Of a DNA stretch of 64,000 nt, positions 24,801-33,719 are shown piece after piece. The position numbers and the translations under genes are program-made. Numbering within the stretch: the first letter of the stretch is position 1; the number at the start of each line of letters is the position of its first letter. The notes under the pieces are model-generated. The model searched no databases and was not told the DNA's origin. It worked only from the letters and a program-made list of their open reading frames with translations. The stretch is from a virus: the IMG/VR virus record IMGVR_UViG_3300031963_000027, positions 62,001 through 126,000 of that record; one strand, 5' to 3'.

Positions 24801-27800
24801 CCAACAGCAGGAGGTCCTTGTAAACCTAAGTTAACAGTTGTATAACTACTACCATTACTATCTACTACCTTTTTAATTACACTGTAATATTGAAATATAG
24901 GCAGAGGAGATTGTGTAGCAGTTACATATGCAGTGCTACCTTTTTGAGATGATGTAATTGGATTAATAATCTTACCTAAAGCTACTGCTAATAAGGCAGC
25001 ATTAACTTCAAGTGGTGATATAGAATCACTAATAGAAGCTGAACCACCATCTGAGGTTCTAGCTTGATCTATTCTTTTATTAACATGTTCTACATAACTT
25101 CCAAGTCTAGCTATAGCTGTTTGATTTGTTTCATCTAGTTTTGGCCCATTTATATCACCTTGGAAAGGGCTTAGTCTGTTCCAATAAGCTATTCCTAATC
25201 CTATAAGACTAATTGCTGTAGTTGTAATAGGATTTCTACCAAATAGGTTAGCCGCTCCTTGTAATCCTTTTAGTAATGTATTACCTAACATACTTGTAAC
25301 TTTGTAGTTACTATATCCAAGTTTACTACCACTAACCATATGTAATGAGTGAGCCATATTATCTATAGTTGTAGTAACACCAAATGCTATGGCAGGAGCA
25401 GCTAAAAATGCAGTAGATAAAACAGCAGAACCCATTAAGTTTCTTTCATTGTTAATGGTAGAACTAATCACATATCTAGCAGTTTGCATTGCTGCTAAGG
25501 TTAAGCCTAAACTAATAGAGAAAGATGTCCAGTTCTTTGCAACTTTAGCATTAAGAGCACTTAGTCCTGTTATATTTCCATTTTCCCTTACAACATTAAA
25601 ACTTAATTCTTTACCACTAATTAATTTAACTGTAACTGCATTTTTACCAGCAGACAAAGTTGTAAGTTCAGCCATAGTTGCAGACTGAACAGCTTGACCA
25701 TTTACTTCTGCTATATTATCTAATAAAGCTTGTCCAGTAAACATCTTTCCATGTATTTCAGGTGTGCTAGTAGATGCATGATCATACGCCCATCTAACTA
25801 TTCCAGCCATTGTAACTAAACTTTGAGTACCTAATACAAAGTTAGCAACATGATCATTAGCACCAGCCATCTTTACTAATTCAGCAGCAGAGAAGAAGTT
25901 AGTGCTTTGTAATTCAATTGATGTGTTAGTTGTTCCTCTATTTAGTTGTATTTGAGCTAAGGTAGATGTTAGTAAGGAGGCTCCAGTTGATTGAGCAAAC
26001 TCTGTTAATACTAATTGAGGTATGAATAAAGCACCAATAATCCACTTAGCAGCAGCTAATTTAGTACTAGATATCTTCATACCTACATAACTATTTCCCT
26101 TGTCTAAATGGTTTAATAAGAAACCAACACCACCTGAGCTGTGTGTTTTATTAGCATAAGTATATAAAGCATCGTCTAAAGTTATAGTTCTAAGGCCTAC
26201 TCTTTTGCTTGATAAAGCTTTCCATTTAGCCTGATATGTTGCTTCATTGTCTAATAATTCTTCCACTGATACCGCATCTAATGCATTAGTATTAAACACA
26301 TCAAAACCTCTAGCAGATCTATTCTTTGCAGAATCTATAGAGTTATTTGTTCTTACTTTTACATTATCTTCTAAGTTTATTTCTGCTTGTGAGTATGTTT
26401 TACTAATCTTACTAATGTCTTCTAAGTCTCTTTTAGATTGGCCACCTCTAGTATTAAAAGATAATATAGATCTGGTCATTGTTGCTATATGATTCATTAT
26501 TCTGAAGGCAGGATAGGAGGCTTTAGTACCATTCTCACTGAACAACATAAACTCATTAGCTGCGCCCCAAAAACCTTGATTGTTTAATGATGCATTAACA
26601 TATCTGGCAAAACCTTCAATGTCTAATAAGTTACCAATCATAGGAGCTGTTACATTGTCTTTTCTGCCAGCAAATATTCCCCATGCCCAAGGCATAGGGA
26701 CTAAGTTGATTACTCCTTGTATCTTCTTAGCAAGCATCATGTTTCTTTCTATAGAAACATTGGTTATCTTTAATTCATATTGTTTGTTAACTGCATCATT
26801 AATCTCCTTAACAACATCAGATGTTGGTTTGATAGTTGCATCATTACCTCTAAGAATATCTATGGCTCTGGGTATATTAAAAGTTTTACCAGAAGCTGTT
26901 GTTATGTTTACTGTGTTCCAATCAATTGATTTGGCTCCACTAGTTATAACTTCTCCAGCTCTATCAATAATCTTTATGTCAGCAGGTGATTGTAATACTT
27001 CTAGGTAATCATTAGTAGCAGAAATTAAGGCTTTAGATTTATTAGAGCCTAATGTATATGGATTAATCTTACTTATTAAGAATTCTCTTGCAGTTGCTGA
27101 GAAGAAGAAACCACCTCTTTGTCTTTGATAGTTATCTAAATAATAAAGAGAGAATGTAGGATTATCTAATGAATAGTAAGCAGTTGTTGCACCCTTAACT
27201 TGTCTTTCAATGACAGACATTTTAAAGCCAATATTATCATTGTCTGTTCCTCCTAATGCCCACTTAGCAGCTTTATTTGTATCAGCAGCTTTAATAAGAG
27301 CCTCTTGACTATTAAGTAAAGCTCTAGAAGCCATTGCTTTAAGTGGCTCTCCAACTGCTAGATAAACTCCAATAGAGGAGGCGGTAGCCAATACAGTAGC
27401 AGCACTATTTGCAAGTAAATCTTGAAAGAAACTTGTCTTAGTTGTAAAGTAATTTTCTCCATCATCTTTGTAGCTTCTTAGTACTGGATTATTAGTTAAA
27501 TATGATTGATCAATGAGCGCACCAACTGCACTAAATAGAGAAGGAATTGGTCCTCTTTCTTCTTGTAATACTCTACCCATACCATTAGGTATAAAGAAGA
27601 ATTCATTTATTCTACTCATTAATGATGGTGAATTGACAGCAAAATCAAATGCTTTAGCTACTGCTACTTCATCTCTTGATAAGTTATTATTAGTCTTACT
27701 AGCTCTAAGTATGCCTTCATATGTTCCCATATCTTCAGCATCAACAACAGATGTAAACCTACCTGATGCTCTCATAGAAGCATTATATCTAGCTAATTCA

Positions 27801-29089
27801 AATTGTTGTGAATGAGTTTTCTTATTACTAATAACTAAACCTCTATATTCCTTATCAGTGTCATATAAAGGAGCTAATAAAGGATTGTGTATACCCTTAG
27901 CTCTAGCATTAATAACAGCCTTACTCTCAAAACTACTGTTTATATCATCTAAGTTTACATGTAATAATCCTTTACCATCTTTAGGCGCATCATATACATT
28001 TTGTAATATTTGTTCTTCTACTTCTGGATCTAGATGAGGAAATAACCTTTTCATTCCTGTTAGTTCTCTAATCTGTCTACCATCTGCAAGTTTATAATCC
28101 TTCCAATTATCTTTTACATTTTGACTGTTAGGCATTATAACAGCAATAGTTTTTGTGTCTTTTGTTATTGTTGTTTGTCCTGGCTCTAATACAACGGCTA
28201 CCTTCCATAAAACTTTAGGTACTTCTACTCCATTAATACTCTCAACATAACCATTCTTACCAATACCTCCTTTACCAGCACCACCTGTTATAATTTGAAT
28301 CTCTCTTTCGGTATAACCAAATAAAGGAATGCCAAAAGGTCCTTTACCTTCATGTACTTTATTGTTTAAATAGTGTTCTAAATCTGCCCAAGGACCTGCA
28401 TTAACTTCATGTGCTTGTGCTAACATGTTAGTCATTACATATGTAGAAGAGTTAATTCCTACAGTACTTGTAAATGCAGCAGAGTTAGCCAAGTGACCTC
28501 TATCAAATCCTTTAAATCCTGTAAAGTCAACCTTCTTAAAGTTAGACGGTAGATTTGTATCATTTCTAAAATCATTCTGTCTACTAACATTACCTAAGTT
28601 ATTTTTTGTCAGTTTAAAAGCAACCCAATTAGGCCTGCCTTTTTCATTGTTGTAACTAGTAACAAATTGAGATCTGCCTTCTACTTTATTTTCTAATATG
28701 TAGTTATTACTGTCAGATGTATTAGCTCCCGTTGGATTGCCAATAAGTGATAGATTAGAATTGTTTTTATAGTTATAGCTGTCATTGCCAATATAACTTT
28801 GTTCTACTATTCTTTTATTTGTCTCTACATGTACATCTAAACCAGTTAGATCAAAAGAATAACCAACCTTAGGAGCATTTCCATAGCCTCTTAGATAATC
28901 ATTGTATCTACTTTTATTATCACTAAATGCAGAGAAGTTTCCTACTCTATCCTCAAATAACTTTCCTTTATATTGCCAATCCCAATTACCTTTGTTATAA
29001 GATGATGTTGCATCCTTAATAGCAAATGAGCCATAACCTAAAGTTGTGGCTCCTATTCCAGTGGCAATTGCAATATTAAGTAAACTCAT
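18803..29089 (-). CDS. Giant 3428-residue protein: N-terminal DNA/RNA non-specific nuclease plus many hydrophobic segments
   Basis: The N-terminus (about 95-335) is a complete DNA/RNA non-specific endonuclease domain: GFDRGHLANSAAF with the DRGH catalytic His at ~199, TNMLAQ, and N230 in VNAGPWADLE, the metal-binding Asn. The remaining ~3000 residues are helical and hold more than twenty hydrophobic stretches, for example PPFMWLPIMAVGIGSLGLV, GIGGLAAGFFGYDLLF and WGLVASLVLTAVQIVWIL, separated by polar, often coiled segments. No conventional tape measure lies between tube and hub, so this may be the tape measure; at about 0.15 nm per residue that would mean a tail near 510 nm. The alternative is an ejected pilot or channel protein that delivers a nuclease. 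It lies right after TerL and a 275-residue gene. Confidence 0.8.
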   Translation of the reverse strand: MSLLNIAIATGIGATTLGYGSFAIKDATSSYNKGNWDWQYKGKLFEDRVGNFSAFSDNKSRYNDYLRGYGNAPKVGYSFDLTGLDVHVETNKRIVEQSYIGNDSYNYKNNSNLSLIGNPTGANTSDSNNYILENKVEGRSQFVTSYNNEKGRPNWVAFKLTKNNLGNVSRQNDFRNDTNLPSNFKKVDFTGFKGFDRGHLANSAAFTSTVGINSSTYVMTNMLAQAHEVNAGPWADLEHYLNNKVHEGKGPFGIPLFGYTEREIQIITGGAGKGGIGKNGYVESINGVEVPKVLWKVAVVLEPGQTTITKDTKTIAVIMPNSQNVKDNWKDYKLADGRQIRELTGMKRLFPHLDPEVEEQILQNVYDAPKDGKGLLHVNLDDINSSFESKAVINARAKGIHNPLLAPLYDTDKEYRGLVISNKKTHSQQFELARYNASMRASGRFTSVVDAEDMGTYEGILRASKTNNNLSRDEVAVAKAFDFAVNSPSLMSRINEFFFIPNGMGRVLQEERGPIPSLFSAVGALIDQSYLTNNPVLRSYKDDGENYFTTKTSFFQDLLANSAATVLATASSIGVYLAVGEPLKAMASRALLNSQEALIKAADTNKAAKWALGGTDNDNIGFKMSVIERQVKGATTAYYSLDNPTFSLYYLDNYQRQRGGFFFSATAREFLISKINPYTLGSNKSKALISATNDYLEVLQSPADIKIIDRAGEVITSGAKSIDWNTVNITTASGKTFNIPRAIDILRGNDATIKPTSDVVKEINDAVNKQYELKITNVSIERNMMLAKKIQGVINLVPMPWAWGIFAGRKDNVTAPMIGNLLDIEGFARYVNASLNNQGFWGAANEFMLFSENGTKASYPAFRIMNHIATMTRSILSFNTRGGQSKRDLEDISKISKTYSQAEINLEDNVKVRTNNSIDSAKNRSARGFDVFNTNALDAVSVEELLDNEATYQAKWKALSSKRVGLRTITLDDALYTYANKTHSSGGVGFLLNHLDKGNSYVGMKISSTKLAAAKWIIGALFIPQLVLTEFAQSTGASLLTSTLAQIQLNRGTTNTSIELQSTNFFSAAELVKMAGANDHVANFVLGTQSLVTMAGIVRWAYDHASTSTPEIHGKMFTGQALLDNIAEVNGQAVQSATMAELTTLSAGKNAVTVKLISGKELSFNVVRENGNITGLSALNAKVAKNWTSFSISLGLTLAAMQTARYVISSTINNERNLMGSAVLSTAFLAAPAIAFGVTTTIDNMAHSLHMVSGSKLGYSNYKVTSMLGNTLLKGLQGAANLFGRNPITTTAISLIGLGIAYWNRLSPFQGDINGPKLDETNQTAIARLGSYVEHVNKRIDQARTSDGGSASISDSISPLEVNAALLAVALGKIINPITSSQKGSTAYVTATQSPLPIFQYYSVIKKVVDSNGSSYTTVNLGLQGPPAVGVAPINVSFPIAFAMNAKSADNVTIKTGYLGTGLILNEGNKDSLSLQDYYNIYSQVALWSGVGIGVSNTLVRNRIWGRNHQILKSTGTVVATESLITQSTRAARDKFLGIATLPFYIAAQSLNLTTGDFRMPGLRLRSTSFVPVVFSAFMGGAIGNHLYSVINTLSQPFTNKKEDKDGNFALRGASIMAGAALIGGISYAKGTIAASRRLAMLESELNITSARFDKTKIDPLVAWMYSNNSLKGLYRNTLGKFGGFVKQSAVFQTGTLENKVGKGLGLLAVGALWNHFITDPTSGKVNPEIAFGDLTKQTEDKYDNTRRMTTVAFGATLFALTAGVTSFNPKSLIFADINPEQIVERFRNRLTVVERLQQVPIGKKNIGFIQSLSLKYETYKLNMEAREVQIIIEEGMGNSPIIQAVEDAQGKIFKNAFNVSDPYSNIKQITSNRSNNVYKGLQSLDISAGTDLNSIIKNNQASAVLAELDKFSNPANNQPASAVLKGMSINRSASNRVHIERWARLGGTTALLGLTFHGLNWASQGMGYKDFQDALIGADEDSNTPWANFRKGVVDFVKLQTKYDRAHSYDIAKGLVGPNLHNSKGEFLINPDSTTKGAINNSLKQLSNLIIVNSPNTFIGVAVGGITIRPDDSDVRLRDYFQIQSASQDFSSAMYSMSSVFGLQELAKKGFLAQNIIANLRGIDDAAGHNQAQLRQFASNIITAVYSQPTRSGKDRIKFTSPNKYTLEAMTTNKALAMSLNQRYKRLQALSYGTNVNIALYTLMNNMNIASPDMQGKFYKALKDISSNGSQTGLGEINQNFFMGGEITVKQIGGLASNSNPFIAAKMSIQDSDNENAFMEMQGIAIQSTANQYDSNKSFFERAGEFLTKVRDTSSLQGLTQALPPFMWLPIMAVGIGSLGLVTAAISVVAATKASQGQVTKDNTLLWEQQHKYFDEGKWFSKHLYEAEELKAAAGKFLLLRRTQVVFAIAEGLTDHQAKKYTSQINELSGALSMKFDSAYRDYSKNYGQAHTQQITRLNDFYDELETRSAPSQTTRLSTRDDRIARTHAREFKSVMFSETLDETITYNHTTHKITEHLLDDYTNKQVLDAYLEGQYDAYNAESKTPIAKADFVDKYYKGFTYDDLLEAKADKFISKAAGKFGGGFNIFGKDRSPNMRHSIDLMTEVYAAKFDIVIDSYYDVIDERIKAAFIQDADNIYTNSVRRELNSTAIIDEDYVNKVSVDQRFNNKLHLREQIKDRLTTIISTKRTGLTAVFDRLLNIVSGGTNRDLITRMTLEATDASKEVLDNVRKYGGGMFNVPTKELQEEVAKAIELDIKQNTRSGLQGSMPVGVPPKALQTTAGLTFLEGLSRMGTVLMNGYQMAMFVSTNLLTFRAAASVASSKTGEREKEMAREEMAKESFDNIWGALFFGTLLMNQSIQKSIIPGIGGLAAGFFGYDLLFKNNGTGGRITAGAVGITLAASSIALFKASKTWGVSIGLAGLTLAGRSVFDLAGSSLSSLSPELGGYITSKMDDFYQGGRQVIRNIQNQSGVINIVGGLALGIGGTLNYLKTGNLINAGVAAIGALIFGVGLGHSLDSKNNRLEGASLQALDSLSSTLVTPFIANKIGQTIVAKTITSKITEQVAKVGLIQSASTAIRNAAIQKTAQGMAIKGLVTGAKFAGAGLKAISGVAAGPWGLVASLVLTAVQIVWILNSPETADDFASNLSNLPTQMFGAPGSYLFKPANQIYNDTKYRDKDYRNPLFQGTVNDAMKQEWMAQIDTLDDPTGRKTAGRFVTSFDAPMTGYAATAEGYGPGSVDPSQDFAFAIRGKAYNQLVTGKQFWNTRMDDKLNHALVSKYMSVTERLQIQAWEGQINRVVELENRKITSAPIIGSTEINAITREAIVKLGEVSTKMGQMANDVNEINTKKNLALNVVGSHIVPNPHIQLINDGTPNIQAATKVTKGKTDKGQTTLEFTQTSSRDSEQIALQQFNIKRGTKVIDGIINT

Positions 29090-29100
29090 TTTTTTATTAG

Positions 29101-29928
29101 TTAGAAAGAAGAAACAGTATTTTGTAAGAATGAACTATTATTAATATAAATGTTCTGAGGAAATAAACTATTCTTAAATAGTATTTGTTTAATATCAACT
29201 GGCTTTACATAGTTAATTGTAAACACTTGGCCCAGAGGAACATTAGTTGTTAGAAGAGTATCAGTTGTATTTTTATAGTTTATTGCTGCTTGTATAAGTG
29301 CATGTTCTGTTAGAGTTGTATCTACTGTAATAGTGTTACTAATTGAATATGTAACTGGATTTACAGTTGGAGATGTAACAGTATATAGTACATGTATATC
29401 AGGATGATCTAATAAGGATATGGGCGCTCCAGTAGATGTTAGAGATAAGCTTAAAGACTTGAAAGATCTTGATAAATTTAAGTATTGATAATTTACTAAA
29501 TATCTATTAGATGGATGTGGTATTAACCAATACTCAGTCTTTAATAGTCTATGTCTTAGTGGTGGTCTTTTATATGATTTAGGAAATATCATAGGCTGCC
29601 ATTCCCAGTATTCAACAATATAACAAGAGCCTTCTCCCCATCCAACTGTAGGTTGTAACCCTACTCTTATTTGATTTTTATATATGCCTTCCCAAGGAAT
29701 ATTATAAACAAAGGTTCTAGGAATATACTCAGTATCATTTCTAATAGATGTTGGTGGTTTTATTTTTAAGTAATATCTAGGGGCTAATTTTATTGGTTTA
29801 GTTACTAGATTTAATATGTTATCAGTTGTTAATGGTGTTTGTAGTGTGCCTACTGGAATAGGAATGATAGGGTCTACTGATTCTTCTATAAATTCCTCTA
29901 CTGTAAATATAACTGGTGTCTTAATCAT
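29101..29928 (-). CDS. Hypothetical structural-type protein
   Basis: A 275-residue, beta-rich protein, high in Thr, Asn and Tyr, with no transmembrane segment (PRYYLKIKPPTSIRND, PSNRYLVNYQYLNLSRSF). The composition resembles the neighbouring virion proteins, so a tail or connector component is likely. It is directly behind TerL, with only the stop and ATG touching, and ends 12 bases before the giant gene. Unrecognised. Confidence 0.5.
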   Translation of the reverse strand: MIKTPVIFTVEEFIEESVDPIIPIPVGTLQTPLTTDNILNLVTKPIKLAPRYYLKIKPPTSIRNDTEYIPRTFVYNIPWEGIYKNQIRVGLQPTVGWGEGSCYIVEYWEWQPMIFPKSYKRPPLRHRLLKTEYWLIPHPSNRYLVNYQYLNLSRSFKSLSLSLTSTGAPISLLDHPDIHVLYTVTSPTVNPVTYSISNTITVDTTLTEHALIQAAINYKNTTDTLLTTNVPLGQVFTINYVKPVDIKQILFKNSLFPQNIYINNSSFLQNTVSSF

Positions 29929-32115
29929 TTAATAGCCTCTATATGTATTTCTTTCTTTATGTTGCTGTAATCTATTTATAGAGCTTCCTACAGTTATTTT
30001 TCTAGGAGTATTAATATTAATAAGTTTAGGAGCTTTTAGTTCAATCTTATTAATTAGATTACAATTAGAACCATATGTATAAGCTTCAAATACTGATACT
30101 GCTAATGCATCTGGTAAGTCCTTTGTACCATATGGGTGAACTATTTGACCATTATCTTTAATAACTAAAGAAGGTAAATCTGTTTTTATAAGAGCTGTCC
30201 AAGGACTATCAATAGGAAATAATACATCTCCTCTTTGTATTAATTGTCTTAATAAGTTGTAGTAAGCTAATTGTTTTTCTCTAGAGAATGAAACAATTTT
30301 AGTATTAAGTCCTCTACTATATAAGTTTTGATTGAGAGAAGAAGAGTTAAAACCATCAAATGATATAGACATGATGTTCATATATTGGCTTATATATATT
30401 AGTATTTCTTCTATATTTATATAAGATACTTCTCTAAATTTACCCTTCTCATCAATGCCTGGTGTCCAACATGCAATGCCAATAACTTCTATTTGTCCTC
30501 TATTATTAATAGTAGCTATAGACATAGCAGTAGCATCTTTCTTTAAACTTGTATCTACATGTATAAAACAAGCTGTATTTACATTAGATATTCTATTGAT
30601 TTTAATGCCTCTATAATGTCTATCTTCTATGTCTAAGTTATATTCCATTACATCTATTGAAGACTGTAAAGAACATAATTTATCTAATAAATCAGCTTCT
30701 AGAAAGGAATTATCATTACTGCTTCTTATATTTTCATATTCTAATCTTGCTCTTTTAGGTTCTGAAGAATAATCAGATATAATGTCTGGATTACTTCTAG
30801 TTATAGTAGGATTAACATCAAAACAAGTTAGTTCTAATATAAGCGAGTAAGGGTCACCAGCAGCTTGATGTTTTAATGTTACCATTGGATCTGTAAAAGA
30901 CCATGCAGAAGATACTACTATTTTTTTACCTTCTCCTTTGAATCTGTTGAGTGCGCGGCCCACATTTTGATAAATGTTAAGTCCTGTGTTTAAACCATCA
31001 CCAGTAGTTTCAAAACGAGCCATTTCATCTATAAATAATAACTTTAAGTTATATCCTACAAGTGCTTTTGAATTTGTATGCTTAGCATAAAGAGATATAA
31101 ATTTATCAGGACATCTAATCTCATCACTAAGTACTACTATTTTCTTCTTTTTAATCAGGGATTTAAAAAAGTTAGAACTATCAAGAAATGATTTAATAGC
31201 TTTGAAACTAGTTTCTAATACTTGTGCTTCTGTTTGTGCTATAGCAAAAAGGGCAATTGGAGAGAATGACATTAGACCATAATGTAAACCTGGATCAGGC
31301 AATGAAATTAATTTGTAAAATTCATATAGACAAATAATAGAACTCATTGATGATTTACTGCTGTTATGACTAACAATAGAATTGCCTATTATATGAGTGT
31401 CTTCTACTTCAAATCCAATAATGTTTTTATATCCAATAGCTTTAACTTTAACTACTTCTTCCCATTCAATAACATACTCTGTGTTGGAAGAGGCAAATGT
31501 TAAATTGTTTAATACAGCTACTTTATCTTTCTTATTTAAGTCTTTTATTTGTATCCAACAAGGGCCAAATGCAGTTTTTACTAAGTAAGGATGATCACTT
31601 GTTACTTCCTCTGTTTTACCTGATTTAAGTGTAATACTATAAGCTTTTTGTAAGCCCTGATCCCATGTTCTAAATTTGTTAGTTGTAAATACTTTATAAG
31701 TTATTGAATCAACTGTATAAATGTATATATCTTCATCTTTTCTCTCATGCAATTCTTTATATGTAATAGTGCCAACAGAGGTAATTATGTTAGAAGTTTC
31801 TACTGGGCAGCCACGTCCTGCTTCTAGTATTAAGTTTGTATACTTTCTTCCATTGATCCAATTAGTCTTTCCTTGTTCTCTCCATCTGTCTAATATATCT
31901 ATATGTACTTGATCTAGTGGCTCATTATAGATGGCTTTTAATATTGCCTCTTGTGTGGGCCATAGCTTCGTTGTAGAGTCATTAAATAGTATTGAATTAG
32001 CAAAGGTAACAATGTCTATATTGCTACCTTGTGGAGTGTTTATTGAGGCTTCTGTGAGATCTGTTAATAGATCATTTAAGAAGTCTTTAGTTGTATAATC
32101 TGCTTGTGGTCGCAT
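29929..32115 (-). CDS. terL: Terminase large subunit with an in-frame mini-intein
   Basis: A 728-residue precursor. After removal of residues 103-251 the extein is 579 residues, a usual TerL size. The spliced P-loop reads EAGRG-SSKSSMSSI. Walker B is LLFIDEMARF, and KIVVSSAW fits the coupling motif. The C-terminal nuclease has FIHVDTSLKKDATAMSI, SISFDGFNSSSLN and KDLPDALAVSVFEA. TerL is the motor that packages DNA into heads. Unusually, it lies downstream of the tail genes and next to the giant protein. Confidence 0.92.
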   Translation of the reverse strand: MRPQADYTTKDFLNDLLTDLTEASINTPQGSNIDIVTFANSILFNDSTTKLWPTQEAILKAIYNEPLDQVHIDILDRWREQGKTNWINGRKYTNLILEAGRGCPVETSNIITSVGTITYKELHERKDEDIYIYTVDSITYKVFTTNKFRTWDQGLQKAYSITLKSGKTEEVTSDHPYLVKTAFGPCWIQIKDLNKKDKVAVLNNLTFASSNTEYVIEWEEVVKVKAIGYKNIIGFEVEDTHIIGNSIVSHNSSKSSMSSIICLYEFYKLISLPDPGLHYGLMSFSPIALFAIAQTEAQVLETSFKAIKSFLDSSNFFKSLIKKKKIVVLSDEIRCPDKFISLYAKHTNSKALVGYNLKLLFIDEMARFETTGDGLNTGLNIYQNVGRALNRFKGEGKKIVVSSAWSFTDPMVTLKHQAAGDPYSLILELTCFDVNPTITRSNPDIISDYSSEPKRARLEYENIRSSNDNSFLEADLLDKLCSLQSSIDVMEYNLDIEDRHYRGIKINRISNVNTACFIHVDTSLKKDATAMSIATINNRGQIEVIGIACWTPGIDEKGKFREVSYINIEEILIYISQYMNIMSISFDGFNSSSLNQNLYSRGLNTKIVSFSREKQLAYYNLLRQLIQRGDVLFPIDSPWTALIKTDLPSLVIKDNGQIVHPYGTKDLPDALAVSVFEAYTYGSNCNLINKIELKAPKLININTPRKITVGSSINRLQQHKERNTYRGY
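31363..31809 (-). mobile_element. Mini-intein (149 residues) inside TerL
   Basis: Block A starts with Cys103 (CPVETSNIITSVGTITYKEL). Block B is VTSDHPYLV with the TxxH histidine. Block F/G is GFEVEDTHIIGNSIVSHN, ending His-Asn251, and the +1 residue is Ser252. Both splice-junction codons were checked in the DNA (TGC at 31809-31807 and AAC at 31365-31363). All splicing residues are present, so it should be active. No homing endonuclease is present. It sits in the Walker A loop, a known hot spot where splicing is needed for activity. Confidence 0.92.
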
Positions 32116-32123
32116 GTTGTTTT

Positions 32124-32828
32124 TTATATTGTAATAAATAAATCTAATTCATTTTTTATAGTAGATATAGAATTCCCTGTTAGTTTTGCTGCTTGTGCTT
32201 TTGTATAATTAGTAGGACAAACTAATAAGAAGTAATCATTTACAACTTTAGTTCTAGTGTTACTTGTATTAAATTGTACGGGTCCTAATGCTGTTCTTAT
32301 AAATAGGTAAAATGCAAAAGTAGGCTGTATTACTTCAATTACTCCAGCTTCAATTTCAATCAATGAAGATGGCTCAACAGGTTCAGATGTATAACTATAG
32401 TAAATTGATTGTTGCGTTGTATTGTTTATATTTATAGTACTTTTTTGAGGAGTATTTATAAATATCTGTTCCTCTATAAAAGGAGTTGTTACAGCATTCT
32501 TAGACACAAACAACATATAAGTAGATACTTCATTCTTCAAATATGCTATAAATGTTCCATATTTAAAAAGGGATTCAGTAGCAGTAAATATATCTGGAGT
32601 ATTATTAGTTGCTAATACATTGCCGCATAAATCAAACACTTTGTAAGGCCCGTAGAACCCTTCAATTGAAGGTGAAAGAGGATTAACATAGTATGTTTTA
32701 TTGGGGTATGTACAGAAGGTAAATCTATCTTGCTCAGATAATACTGTCCAATTAAAATCTATATCTTGTATTACCTCAGATACTTCTGTATATGTATTAA
32801 ATGATTGCTTAACTATTTCTCTAGCCAT
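32124..32828 (-). CDS. Hypothetical structural-type protein
   Basis: A 234-residue, beta-rich protein with many Thr, Asn and Tyr (TYYVNPLSPSIEGFYGPYKV, SVSKNAVTTPFIEE-like text) and no membrane segment. Unrecognised. It shares one base with the upstream gene (TAATG) and lies 9 bases before TerL. With the two small genes upstream it probably forms a set of tail or connector parts. Confidence 0.45.
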   Translation of the reverse strand: MAREIVKQSFNTYTEVSEVIQDIDFNWTVLSEQDRFTFCTYPNKTYYVNPLSPSIEGFYGPYKVFDLCGNVLATNNTPDIFTATESLFKYGTFIAYLKNEVSTYMLFVSKNAVTTPFIEEQIFINTPQKSTININNTTQQSIYYSYTSEPVEPSSLIEIEAGVIEVIQPTFAFYLFIRTALGPVQFNTSNTRTKVVNDYFLLVCPTNYTKAQAAKLTGNSISTIKNELDLFITI

Positions 32829-33292
32829 TAGCCACTTCCAAGTTTTATATTAAATGTATAATCTAATGTTGCTGGTGGATTTAGTGTAATTGGTGTATTA
32901 GAAATTGGCTTTACAAGTAATGGTATGCCTTGTACATTTCCTCTGTTGTTAAAGTTTATTTCTGTTGCTCCTGTTACTAAAGCTTTATATACATAACATA
33001 TATGTGTTGCATTAACTATTGCTGTTGTGAATGATACTGGTGCTTCTATTGTTGCAAATATTTGATCTCCAATTGTTTCTTCTACTAATAAAAGGGGTGG
33101 GAATATAAATCTTTTATATGTTCCTGTTAGTTCATACTTGACTATATCTTCCATTTTTATTGCATCTAATGCTTGAAGCTGAGATAGGTTTGGTGTGGTT
33201 CCTCCATATATAGGTGCATTAATAAGTATAGCAACTGCATCAGTTGTTACTTGAGTTATAATGTCTTTTCTTGATTCTAATGTATATCTCAT
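32828..33292 (-). CDS. Hypothetical structural-type protein
   Basis: A 154-residue protein. YTLESRKDIITQVTTDAVAI is a helix; the rest is beta-rich with Thr and Asn (PISNTPITLNPPATLDYTFN). Unrecognised. It has one-base coupling to the next gene and lies in the chain of small proteins before TerL. Confidence 0.45.
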   Translation of the reverse strand: MRYTLESRKDIITQVTTDAVAILINAPIYGGTTPNLSQLQALDAIKMEDIVKYELTGTYKRFIFPPLLLVEETIGDQIFATIEAPVSFTTAIVNATHICYVYKALVTGATEINFNNRGNVQGIPLLVKPISNTPITLNPPATLDYTFNIKLGSG

Positions 33293-33293
33293 G

Positions 33294-33719
33294 TTAGTCC
33301 GTTGTTAATAATAAGTTTGCATCATCTAAATTAGTTAGTTTTATACCTATATATTGATTAGTTAAATCTGTTTCTAATATTAAATTAGAGGACTTAGTTG
33401 GTGTTTTAAATGTAGGTGTTGGAGGATATATTGATTGAAATAATATATCTGTATTAAATTGTTTATATATAAATAGTATAGTATTGGTTGGAGTATAACT
33501 AACTCCATAATATCTCCCTTCATAGTTTGGATCTTCATATGTATATCCTGAATAACAAGGATCTTGTACTACTGGTAATGTAATTGGATACAAGTTATAT
33601 AAAGTTGGCGGGCGGTAAGAAAGCCAACTAGTATTAAAATAATAGAACTGTTTAAAGTCCTCAGAAATAAATCCAGAATATTCAACATCATTATCTATTT
33701 GATTATTATAAAAATTCAT
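33294..33719 (-). CDS. Hypothetical structural-type protein
   Basis: A 141-residue protein rich in Tyr, Pro and Asn (WLSYRPPTLYNLYPITLPVV, DPCYSGYTYEDPNYEGRYYG). Such aromatic and proline-rich text is common in exposed tail parts. It overlaps the upstream gene by 14 bases. Unrecognised. Confidence 0.45.
   Translation of the reverse strand: MNFYNNQIDNDVEYSGFISEDFKQFYYFNTSWLSYRPPTLYNLYPITLPVVQDPCYSGYTYEDPNYEGRYYGVSYTPTNTILFIYKQFNTDILFQSIYPPTPTFKTPTKSSNLILETDLTNQYIGIKLTNLDDANLLLTTD

Noticed and set aside
19917-27815. Several + strand ORFs opposite the giant gene
   Set aside because: They are frame shadows of a long, well-supported - strand gene, with no domain and no ribosome site.
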